DNA of 5,239 nucleotides from an uncultured Oscillospiraceae bacterium (lineage in GTDB: Bacteria; Bacillota; Clostridia; Oscillospirales; Oscillospiraceae), in assembly GCA_934646175.1 (NCBI GenBank), contig CAKUEI010000098.1:1-5239 (forward strand). The letters are read 5' to 3'. The notes below the pieces were generated by a model. It was not told the DNA's origin. It did no database searches and was given only the letters and a program-made list of their open reading frames with translations. The position numbers and the translations under genes were made by a program. Shown piece after piece: positions 1 through 5,239 of this stretch (its first letter is position 1; each line of letters opens with the position of its first letter).

Positions 1-1953
1 GACCTGCGTCTGGTCCTTTATCTGGACGAGGAGTACGCCTCCCTTGTCCCCGGTGACCGGGTCAGCGCCGTGGTCAAGCTCTCCGACGCGGGGGTCGTGG
101 CCGGGGCCTTTCGGGATACCTACTATGCTCAGGGCATTCGCCTGAAGGGCGTGTGCTATGGGAAAATCGAAGTGAGCGAGCCGGGGCGCACCCCCCTGAA
201 GTATGTGCCCCAGCTGATCGTGCAGCAGGTGAAAGAGGGCATCTCCAATGCCTTTTCTCAGGAGACTGCCCCCATTGTGACCGCAATGGTCAGCGGGGAC
301 AAGACGGGCCTTTCCGAGGAATGGTACGGCGCGGTCAAACGGGTGGGCCTTGCCCACCTGACGGCGGTCTCCGGGATGCACCTTGCCTATCTGGTGGGAC
401 TGATCCAGGTGCTGTCCCGCCGGAGAAGGAGGGGAGCGGTCGCCTCCCTCGTGGTGGTGGTGCTGTTTGTCCTCTCCGTGGGGGGAACACCGTCCGGGAT
501 ACGCGCCGCGGTGATGCAGGGACTTCTTCTGCTGGCCCCGCTGCTGGACCGGGATTATGACCCGGTCACGGCCCTGCTGCTGGCGCTGGCCGGGATCTTG
601 GCGGTAAATCCCTATGCCGCCTCCGGCGTGGGCGTTCAGCTTTCCTTCGGCGCGGTGCTGGGCATTCAGCTGTTGGGGCGGCCCCTCTATCGGCTGTTGT
701 GCGAAAAGTCGGGTGCGGCCCAGCGAGGGAAGACCCTTACTGTTCGCGGGAAAAACAAGGCGCTCCGGACGGTATTCTCTACGTTTTCCGTGGCGGTCGG
801 GGCGATAGTGTTCACCGTGCCCTTGTCCGCACTCCATTTCGGGAGCATTGCACCCCTTGCTCCGCTGCTGAGCGTACTGGTCTCTCTGCCCGCCGCAGCA
901 GTCTTTTTCTTCGGCCTTTTGGCGGGGATCGTCGGCGTTTTCCTGCCTGGGGCGGGCATGGTGATTGGCCTTCCGGCGGCGGGAGGCGTCTGGTACCTTG
1001 ACAAATTGATTTTCTTTTTCTCGGACCATGTGCCCGTCAGCAGCGTGCAGGTGTCCGGCTTTTATATGGCCGCCTGGCTGCTGTTTGCCTATGCGGTGCT
1101 GCTTTTGAACCTGTTGTGGAAGGGCAGAGGGAAACGCCGGCCGGTCCTGTCCGCGGCGGCGGTCATTGCCGGCTTGATCATGGCGGTGGCGCTGAACGGG
1201 GCGACCTTTTCCCTGGGCGATCTGACGGTCTCCGCGTTGGATGTGGGACAGGGGCAGAGCATCCTCGTACGGGAAGACTCCTACTGGGTGCTGGTGGACT
1301 GCGGCGGAAATCTGCAGGAAAATGCAGGGGACATTGCCGCCGACCAGCTGGAAAATCTGGGCCACCGGAGTCTGGACGCGCTGGTGCTGACCCATTATCA
1401 CGCGGACCACGCCAACGGCATTCCGCGCCTTTTGAAACGCATTCCGGTGGACGTTTTGTATTTGCCCGATGTGGAGGAAGAGGATCCTCTGCGCGTTGAG
1501 ATCCTGCGTCTTGCAGCGGAATACGGCATCGCCGTCCACTTTGTGCGGGAGGATATGCAGCTGCAGATCGGACCTAAACTGACCATGAATCTGTACCCGC
1601 CCCTGGGCAGTGAGACCACCAACGAGATGGGCCTTACCGTCCTGGCCACCTCCGGGGACTTTGATACGCTGATCACCGGTGACATGAACACGGAGGTGGA
1701 ACAGTTGCTCCTGCGGCATACGGAGCTTCCGGACATCGAGCTTCTAATCGTGGGCCATCACGGTTCCCGCTATGCCACCTCGGAGGAGCTGCTGGAGGAG
1801 ACCCGGCCGGAGTGGGCCGTGATCTCCGTGGGGCACAACAACTACGGACATCCGACGCAGGACGTGCTGGACCGACTGCAGAATGCGGGCGCGGAGGTGT
1901 ACCGCACCGATCTGCAGGGAACGGTCACACTGCACGCGAAAGATGCGGCGTAA
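1..1953 (+). CDS. comEC: ComEC/Rec2-family DNA uptake channel protein, 5'-truncated by window edge
   Basis: ComEC forms the inner-membrane channel that carries single-stranded DNA into the cytoplasm during natural transformation. The frame is open from base 1, so the first in-window GTG/ATG codons are not the start; roughly 80-120 N-terminal residues are missing compared with usual family length, leaving 650 codons. The visible order is: the end of the N-terminal OB-fold (DUF4131) domain (bases 1 to about 165), then the Competence domain with its hallmark HLTAVSGMH (355-381), PSGIRA near 490-510, and several hydrophobic segments (about 358-625, 787-1000, 1066-1125, 1150-1200). From about 1219 a C-terminal metallo-beta-lactamase domain follows, with LDVGQGQS (1237-1260), the metal motif HYHADH (1393-1410), TGDMN (1675-1689), GHHGS (1753-1767) and GHNNYGHP (1831-1854). 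All expected metal ligands appear present, which suggests an active hydrolase or nuclease domain. It is the first visible gene of the comEC-holA-rnmV operon. Whether the host is transformable cannot be told from here. Confidence 0.95.
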   Translation, partial: DLRLVLYLDEEYASLVPGDRVSAVVKLSDAGVVAGAFRDTYYAQGIRLKGVCYGKIEVSEPGRTPLKYVPQLIVQQVKEGISNAFSQETAPIVTAMVSGDKTGLSEEWYGAVKRVGLAHLTAVSGMHLAYLVGLIQVLSRRRRRGAVASLVVVVLFVLSVGGTPSGIRAAVMQGLLLLAPLLDRDYDPVTALLLALAGILAVNPYAASGVGVQLSFGAVLGIQLLGRPLYRLLCEKSGAAQRGKTLTVRGKNKALRTVFSTFSVAVGAIVFTVPLSALHFGSIAPLAPLLSVLVSLPAAAVFFFGLLAGIVGVFLPGAGMVIGLPAAGGVWYLDKLIFFFSDHVPVSSVQVSGFYMAAWLLFAYAVLLLNLLWKGRGKRRPVLSAAAVIAGLIMAVALNGATFSLGDLTVSALDVGQGQSILVREDSYWVLVDCGGNLQENAGDIAADQLENLGHRSLDALVLTHYHADHANGIPRLLKRIPVDVLYLPDVEEEDPLRVEILRLAAEYGIAVHFVREDMQLQIGPKLTMNLYPPLGSETTNEMGLTVLATSGDFDTLITGDMNTEVEQLLLRHTELPDIELLIVGHHGSRYATSEELLEETRPEWAVISVGHNNYGHPTQDVLDRLQNAGAEVYRTDLQGTVTLHAKDAA

Positions 1954-1962
1954 CGGTCAGAG

Positions 1963-1969
1963 AAGGGAG
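1963..1969 (+). promoter_or_regulatory. Ribosome binding site of holA
   Basis: AAGGGAG lies nine bases before the GTG at 1979, inside the 25-base comEC-holA gap. It decides the start: the reading frame is open further upstream into comEC (to 1883), but no upstream candidate has such a site, and the next downstream Met would remove the conserved LYLFHGEE segment. Confidence 0.8.
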
Positions 1970-1978
1970 AAACGGAAC

Positions 1979-3037
1979 GTGGCACAGAAAGGAAAACCCG
2001 ATCTGGCGGCTTATCAGCAGCTGAAACGGGAACTTGCGGCCGGAACGGCCGGGAATCTTTACCTCTTCCACGGGGAAGAGGCTTATCTGAGAGATTATTA
2101 CCTGGGAAAACTGAAAAAGCTGCTTGTGGGCGGCGGCATGGAGGAATTTAACCTCCATACCCTGCCGGGAAAGGAACTGACTCCCCACATGCTGCAGGAG
2201 GCGGTGGACTGCCTGCCCATGATGAGTGAGCGAACCATGGTCCTCATCTACGACTACGACCTCTGGAAGGCGGGGGAGAAGGATCGGGACGCCTATCGCA
2301 ATATTCTGGCGGACCTTCCGGATTACTGCTGCGTGGTCTTTGTGTACGACCTTATCCCCTACAAGGCGGATGCCCGGACCAAGCTGTCGGCTCTGTTTAA
2401 GGAAAAGGGGAGTGTGGTGGCCTTTGCCCGGCAGGAGCAGGGGGACCTGGTCGACTGGATCAAGCGGCGCTTTCGTGCGCTGGGGAAGGAGGTCGACTCT
2501 CAGCTTTGCCGCTACCTGATGTTTTTGTGCGGCGATCTGATGAACGGCCTGATCGGCGAGGTGGAGAAGATCGGGGCCTACGCCAAGGGCTCCCGCATCA
2601 CCAGAGAGGACATTGACGCGGTAGCTGCGCCGTTGCTGGATGCGGTGGTGTTCCGCATGACGGACGCCATCGGCGCAGGAGACTTTGACCAGGCGGCCGC
2701 CGTTCTGGGCGACCTATTGCGGATGCAGGAGCCGCCGATCAAGATTTTGTTCTCCCTTGGAAAGCAGATGCGGCAGCTTTACTCCGCACGGCTGATTCTG
2801 GAGCAGCGGAAGCGGGCCGCCGACCTGATGGAGCTGTGGGGATTGCGCAATTCCTATCCGGCGGAGCGGCTGCTCACCTCGGCCCGGGGTTTTTCTCTTG
2901 CATGGTGTCGGAATGCGGTGGTGCGCTGCGGCGAGACCGACCTTGCCATGAAGTCGACCGGTTCTGACGGAAAGGAGCTTCTGGTGAATCTCCTTCTGGA
3001 GTTGGCGGGAGCTCCTGCAAAGGAGGCGGTGCACTGA
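1979..3037 (+). CDS. holA: DNA polymerase III delta subunit (clamp loader)
   Basis: Delta is the clamp-loader subunit that binds and opens the beta sliding clamp so it can be loaded on DNA at replication forks. The protein is 352 residues from the GTG start, normal for Firmicutes delta (about 340-350). Residues 27-37 (LYLFHGEEAYL) match the conserved opening of the AAA+-like N-terminal domain, which in delta lacks a working nucleotide site. Further family signatures are LIPYKADARTKL in the middle domain, the GDLMNGLIGEVEKIGAYA segment followed by ITREDID, then VFRMTDAIGAGD (F225 to D235), and the C-terminal collar-domain helix EPPIKILFSLGKQMRQLY. It is 25 bases downstream of comEC, a pairing widely conserved in Firmicutes, and overlaps the next gene by one base (TGATG), implying translational coupling. 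No truncation or odd codon use was seen. Confidence 0.96.
   Translation: MAQKGKPDLAAYQQLKRELAAGTAGNLYLFHGEEAYLRDYYLGKLKKLLVGGGMEEFNLHTLPGKELTPHMLQEAVDCLPMMSERTMVLIYDYDLWKAGEKDRDAYRNILADLPDYCCVVFVYDLIPYKADARTKLSALFKEKGSVVAFARQEQGDLVDWIKRRFRALGKEVDSQLCRYLMFLCGDLMNGLIGEVEKIGAYAKGSRITREDIDAVAAPLLDAVVFRMTDAIGAGDFDQAAAVLGDLLRMQEPPIKILFSLGKQMRQLYSARLILEQRKRAADLMELWGLRNSYPAERLLTSARGFSLAWCRNAVVRCGETDLAMKSTGSDGKELLVNLLLELAGAPAKEAVH
3019..3026 (+). promoter_or_regulatory. Strong ribosome binding site of rnmV, inside the holA end
   Basis: AAAGGAGG, a near-perfect Shine-Dalgarno sequence, sits ten bases before the ATG at 3037 and within the last codons of holA. With the one-base stop/start overlap it allows both re-initiation after holA and independent initiation. 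Confidence 0.85.
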
Positions 3038-3633
3038 TGGTACGGGTGAAAGAGGCCATTCTGGTGGAGGGCCGGTATGACAAAAACGCCCTGAAGCAGG
3101 TGGTGGATGCCCTGATCGTGGAAAGCGGCGGCTTCGGCATTTTCAAGGATAAGGAGAAGCAGGACTATCTGCGTCGGCTGGGGAAAGAGCGGGGCCTGAT
3201 CGTCCTGACGGACAGCGACGGCGCGGGCTTTGTGATCCGCAATCACCTGAAGGGCATTCTGCCCCCAGAGCAGGTAAAGCACGCTTACATCCCCGACATC
3301 AGGGGCAAGGAACGACGAAAAAAGCAGCCGGGCAAAGAGGGCAAGCTGGGCGTGGAGGGAATGCGACCGGAGGTGCTCCTGCGCGTACTGAAGCGGGCGG
3401 GCGCGACCTTCTTAAATGACGATGCCGCTCCGGCAGCGGCGGGGAAAAGCTCCGTGACCAAGGCGGACCTGGTGCGCCTTGGCCTTTCCGGCGGCGCGGA
3501 AAGCGGCGCGCGGCGGGCGGCACTGCAACGGAGGCTGAACCTGCCGGAACGCATGACGGCAAACGGCCTTCTGGAGGCGCTGAATGCCTTTTACAGTCTG
3601 GAGCAGCTGGAAGAGATCCTTGCGAAAGTGTAA
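3037..3633 (+). CDS. rnmV: Ribonuclease M5 (Toprim-domain 5S rRNA maturase)
   Basis: RNase M5 trims both ends of precursor 5S rRNA in Gram-positive bacteria, acting on the ribosomal-protein-bound precursor. The protein is 198 residues, close to the B. subtilis enzyme (about 186). The N-terminal Toprim domain shows VKEAILVEGRYDKNAL with the catalytic-type Glu at residue 11, and LIVLTDSDGAG with the paired acidic residues D59 and D61; HAYIP follows at 82-86, where B. subtilis M5 has HAFLP. A basic stretch (about 90-103, GKERRKKQPGKEGK) and GVEGM lead to the C-terminal domain. There LVRLGLSGGAESGARRAALQ at 145-164 resembles the M5 C-terminal pattern in which GPxAxxRRExLG is followed by a helical tail. 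Many database entries of this type are labelled Toprim or DUF4093 protein, so the exact substrate is inferred from family. It is the last gene of the comEC-holA operon and ends directly at a terminator. Confidence 0.88.
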   Translation: MVRVKEAILVEGRYDKNALKQVVDALIVESGGFGIFKDKEKQDYLRRLGKERGLIVLTDSDGAGFVIRNHLKGILPPEQVKHAYIPDIRGKERRKKQPGKEGKLGVEGMRPEVLLRVLKRAGATFLNDDAAPAAAGKSSVTKADLVRLGLSGGAESGARRAALQRRLNLPERMTANGLLEALNAFYSLEQLEEILAKV

Positions 3634-3663
3634 AAGGCCCCGGGGATCGACCCGGGGCCCTTT
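3632..3663. terminator. Bidirectional rho-independent terminator between convergent genes
   Basis: A perfect 9-bp GC stem, GGCCCCGGG (3636-3644) with CCCGGGGCC (3651-3659), closes a six-base loop GATCGA. On the plus strand it is followed by C and TTT; on the minus strand by TTTT, because AAAA at 3632-3635 flanks the left arm. The left flank overlaps the rnmV stop codon TAA. It lies between the rnmV stop and the convergent minus-strand stop at 3689, so it can end both transcripts; the U-tract is short in both directions. Confidence 0.85.
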
Positions 3664-3688
3664 CACATATGCAGGCAAGCGGTTTTTG

Positions 3689-4531
3689 TCAGCTGCCGCA
3701 GCAGCCGCAGGATTTGACGGAACGATAGCTGTCGCCGCAGTCGGGGATGGAATTGGGCGGGAAGAACTCATCCACCGGGAACTTCACGTGGCGGAAGATC
3801 TCGCAGGGGTCGTCATCATTTCCGCAGGTGCATTCCTTTTCGGGCAGGCAATAGTCGTATGCGGGGATCAGCAGCTGGGAATCCCGCTCCAACCGGACGA
3901 TGGAGAACTGCCCCAAGGTGACGAAAAGCCGCTTAGCATCACCGGAGAAGCAGAGGTCGCTTCCGAAGCAGGCACAGATGCAGGACGGGATCTCGGTCAT
4001 TTCACAGCCGCAGCTGTTCCGGCAGTCGCACAGGTCCACCAGTTTGATGTTCAAAATCAGCGGGTCCACCGCCTCCACCACGGCGGTGGGAAGGTTGCTG
4101 CTGCGGATGCCGCGGCCATCGCTCCCCTCAAAGACCGCTTCCGAGGAGAAGGTTTTGACGTTGCCCTCACTGCCGAAGAGGACCATTCGCTTATCAAACA
4201 CCGCAAGGCCGCACAACTCCACCGGCCGGGCCGCCCCTACAAAGGCATCTGCCGTGATGCGGTAGTAATAGCGCACGTCGACGGTGTAAAACCCACGGTT
4301 GAAGCTGACGGGCTCCACATCCGTGGAGGCAAAGAGCAGCTCGGCCTTTCCGGCACGGACGCTGACGGCGTGGTCGGCGGCGGCCTGGGAAGACTGGGTC
4401 AGATAGACGCGCAGGTCTTCAATGCAGTCCTTGTCCTTGCAGGAATCGTAGATCTTTTTCGTATGAACGCATACCGCTTCTCGAATGCAGGCGTTTTCCT
4501 GCACGGGACCGGGCAGAATTTTATCCGGCAT
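3689..4531 (-). CDS. Cysteine-rich protein of unknown function, possible spore coat/exosporium component
   Basis: I do not recognise a characterised function. The start is the ATG at 4531, with GGGAGG eight bases upstream; the frame stays open for 52 more codons, but that extension runs into the neighbouring gene and has no such site. The 280-residue product has 21 cysteines (7.5%). Four lie near the N-terminus (C15, C21, C31, C36, around KKIYDSCKDKDCIEDLRVYL); a dense group follows at 168-194 (CDC, CGC, CICAC patterns), then C228-C243, and the protein ends in CGCCGS. The middle (about 55-165) is cysteine-poor and looks beta-rich, with FYTVDVRYYYRIT and GLAVFDKRMVLFGSEG. There is no signal peptide or membrane segment, so it should be cytosolic. 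With the sigma-K-like promoter upstream, this suggests a mother-cell protein cross-linked by disulfides or binding metal in the spore outer layers. That role is inference. A long open frame on the opposite strand is treated as a shadow. Confidence 0.85.
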   Translation of the reverse strand: MPDKILPGPVQENACIREAVCVHTKKIYDSCKDKDCIEDLRVYLTQSSQAAADHAVSVRAGKAELLFASTDVEPVSFNRGFYTVDVRYYYRITADAFVGAARPVELCGLAVFDKRMVLFGSEGNVKTFSSEAVFEGSDGRGIRSSNLPTAVVEAVDPLILNIKLVDLCDCRNSCGCEMTEIPSCICACFGSDLCFSGDAKRLFVTLGQFSIVRLERDSQLLIPAYDYCLPEKECTCGNDDDPCEIFRHVKFPVDEFFPPNSIPDCGDSYRSVKSCGCCGS

Positions 4532-4539
4532 GAATAATA

Positions 4540-4545
4540 CCTCCC
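4540..4545 (-). promoter_or_regulatory. Ribosome binding site of the cysteine-rich gene
   Basis: Read on the minus strand, GGGAGG lies eight bases before the ATG at 4531. It fixes this ATG as the start, shortening the maximal open frame by 52 codons. Confidence 0.85.
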
Positions 4546-4576
4546 AAAGTAGTTGAATTCTGGATCTCTTCCGTCT

Positions 4577-4603
4577 CATTCTATGTTTGGGAGGGGGAAC
4601 GGT
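4577..4603 (-). promoter_or_regulatory. Candidate sigma-K-type sporulation promoter
   Basis: On the minus strand, AC (4603-4602) is followed after exactly 16 bases by CATAGAATG (4585-4577). The B. subtilis sigma-K consensus is AC, 16-17 bases, CATANNNTA, so only the final A differs. The start of transcription would be near 4570, leaving a leader of about 39 bases before the ATG. A sigma-E reading fits the -10 partly (CATACANT), but no ATA-type -35 is visible. No good sigma-A TTGACA/TATAAT pair was seen in this 82-base gap. The consensus is short and could match by chance. Confidence 0.5.
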
Positions 4604-4613
4604 GCGAAAAGGG

Positions 4614-5239
4614 TCAGGGCTTGATGGCGCCCTCTTTGGAAAGGCGCTCCAGCGCAAAGCGGTCCAGGGCGGCATAGCCACCCGCATGATAAAGGGCGCG
4701 CACCTCGTCCTGACGGGGGGAACGGCGGGGCGCTTCGGTCAGCTGAAGGTTGCGCCGGGCTGCGTTTTCAAAGGTGGAGGGCCGCAGGATAAGTGCTGGC
4801 TCAAACCGCTTGAGCCAGCAGCGGCCGTTTTCCGTATTGACGATAAGGGAGGAGATGCCGCCGCGGGGGTCGAAGGGCCCGCCGGCATCTGCCATCCACT
4901 CCGGGTGGCAGACCTCGATCCCCCAGAAATCGCCCACCGTCAGGTCCGCCGGGCGGTGGCGGCAGGCGAAGGGACAGGCAAAGCAGCTTTCCCGGTAGAA
5001 TTCGCCGTGGAGGAAGAGGTCGTAGTAAGAGCAGTCCTCCCCGCGAAGGACTTCCTCCCGTTTTTGTCCGGAGGCCGTCTCATAGACCGCCTTGCCGCAC
5101 AGTCCCCAGCCGGAGCCCTTGTCCCGGAACAGGAAGGCGGAAAGGGGTTCACCGGCCTTCTCCTCCAGAAAGGCCCGGTAATCGCGGAAAAATTTCGCAG
5201 GGGGCGTCCCGTGGCAGATCAGATCCATGGTGATCAGGT
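4614..5239 (-). CDS. FrhB/FdhB C-terminal-domain protein (coenzyme F420 hydrogenase/dehydrogenase beta-subunit family), 5'-truncated
   Basis: The frame is open to the window edge. The ATG at 5228 is preceded in frame by Leu-Ile-Thr and sits at the internal family motif DLICHGTPP, so it is not the start; the N-terminal part (in this family usually a ferredoxin-like and/or FrhB_FdhB N-terminal domain) lies outside. Numbering from that Met, the signatures are DLICHG (2-7), FRDKGSGWG (34-42), YYDLFLHGEFYRESC (68-82), the cysteine cluster CFACPFAC (82-89) followed by RHRPADLTVGDFWGI (90-104), and GISSLIVNTENG (124-135). These match FrhB_FdhB_C (PF04432). Family members bind flavin and iron-sulfur clusters and move electrons; the F420 name comes from methanogen enzymes, and a gut Firmicute probably uses a different partner. 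Similar proteins often sit beside polysaccharide pyruvyl transferases and glycosyltransferases, but those neighbours are not visible here. The C-terminal 50 residues are not clearly conserved. Confidence 0.88.
   Translation of the reverse strand, partial: LITMDLICHGTPPAKFFRDYRAFLEEKAGEPLSAFLFRDKGSGWGLCGKAVYETASGQKREEVLRGEDCSYYDLFLHGEFYRESCFACPFACRHRPADLTVGDFWGIEVCHPEWMADAGGPFDPRGGISSLIVNTENGRCWLKRFEPALILRPSTFENAARRNLQLTEAPRRSPRQDEVRALYHAGGYAALDRFALERLSKEGAIKP
4794..4820. repeat. Perfect 11-bp inverted repeat with 5-base loop, inside the FrhB-like gene
   Basis: TGCTGGCTCAA (4794-4804) and TTGAGCCAGCA (4810-4820) are exact reverse complements around ACCGC. The repeat lies inside the coding sequence, about 180 bases before its stop, and encodes CWLKRFEPA. 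There is no T-tract right after it on either strand, so it does not look like an intrinsic terminator. Confidence 0.9.

Larger units (their letters stand above)
4532..4613 (-). other. Intergenic leader between the FrhB-like gene and the cysteine-rich gene
   Basis: This 82-base gap holds the candidate sigma-K promoter and the GGGAGG ribosome binding site. No hairpin terminator is visible after the FrhB-like stop codon, so some read-through into the cysteine-rich gene is possible. Confidence 0.6.

Noticed and set aside
1883..1978. Upstream extension of holA by 32 codons into comEC
   Set aside because: It would overlap comEC by 71 bases, has no good ribosome binding site, and its Arg/Cys-rich residues do not resemble delta N-termini. 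The GTG at 1979 with AAGGGAG fits better.
3485..3530. GC-rich potential hairpins in the rnmV 3' half
   Set aside because: The stretch encodes the conserved SGGAESGARRAALQ segment with Gly/Ala/Arg codons in GC-rich DNA; the stems are short and imperfect.
4066..4089. 8-bp inverted repeat (CCACCGCC / GGCGGTGG) with an 8-base loop
   Set aside because: It lies within the coding sequence for TAVVEAVD and is explained by repeated GC-ending Val, Glu and Ala codons; no T-tract follows.
3584..4537. 317-codon plus-strand open frame covering the cysteine-rich gene
   Set aside because: It is codon-aligned antisense to the minus-strand gene, so stops appear only opposite TTA, CTA or TCA codons, which GC-rich genes avoid. 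It would start inside rnmV, cross the terminator hairpin, and has a low-complexity Ala/Gly/Val/Asp/His composition with no recognisable domain. The minus strand has a good ribosome binding site and a promoter candidate.
4532..4687. 52-codon N-terminal extension of the cysteine-rich protein
   Set aside because: It overlaps the FrhB-like gene, reads as basic Pro/Arg-rich shadow sequence, and ignores the well-placed GGGAGG and ATG at 4531.
4602..5239. Plus-strand frame starting GTG at 4602 after a GGGAGGGGG stretch and open to the window edge
   Set aside because: It is again the codon-aligned shadow of the FrhB-like gene, whose family motifs clearly place the real gene on the minus strand. The G-rich stretch is the complement of the promoter spacer.

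Overview
The window looks like chromosomal DNA from a GC-rich (roughly 60% by eye), spore-forming Clostridia, most plausibly an Oscillospiraceae-type gut bacterium (Flavonifractor/Oscillibacter-like). This rests on the Firmicutes comEC-holA gene pair, an RNase M5 (a low-GC-Gram-positive-type 5S rRNA maturase), strong AGGAGG-like ribosome binding sites, a cysteine-rich protein with a candidate sporulation promoter, and a FrhB/FdhB-type protein of the sort common in anaerobic Firmicutes. The genus is an inference.

Bases 1-3633 hold a tightly packed plus-strand operon of three genes. First is the 3' part of comEC (DNA-uptake channel with a C-terminal metallo-beta-lactamase domain; its N-terminus is cut off by the window edge). 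Next is holA (DNA polymerase III delta subunit, the clamp-loader wrench), starting at a GTG 25 bases after the comEC stop. Last is rnmV (RNase M5, Toprim family), whose ATG overlaps the holA stop by one base. A GC-rich hairpin at 3632-3663, with an A-tract on one side and a short T-tract on the other, ends this operon and also the gene that converges on it.

Bases 3689-5239 are on the minus strand. At the window's right edge is a 5'-truncated gene for a FrhB_FdhB C-terminal-domain protein (named for the coenzyme F420 hydrogenase/dehydrogenase beta subunit; probably a flavin/iron-sulfur redox protein, often linked to surface polysaccharide clusters). After an 82-base gap comes a 280-residue, cysteine-rich protein of unknown function with no signal peptide. 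The gap holds a good ribosome binding site and an AC-N16-CATA promoter candidate resembling the late mother-cell sigma-K consensus, so a spore coat or exosporium role is plausible but unproven.

Most of the window is ordinary housekeeping DNA. I see no mobile element, CRISPR array, tRNA or rRNA, and no convincing new multi-gene system. The items most worth a second look are the cysteine-rich protein with its candidate sporulation promoter and a perfect 11-bp inverted repeat inside the FrhB-like gene.
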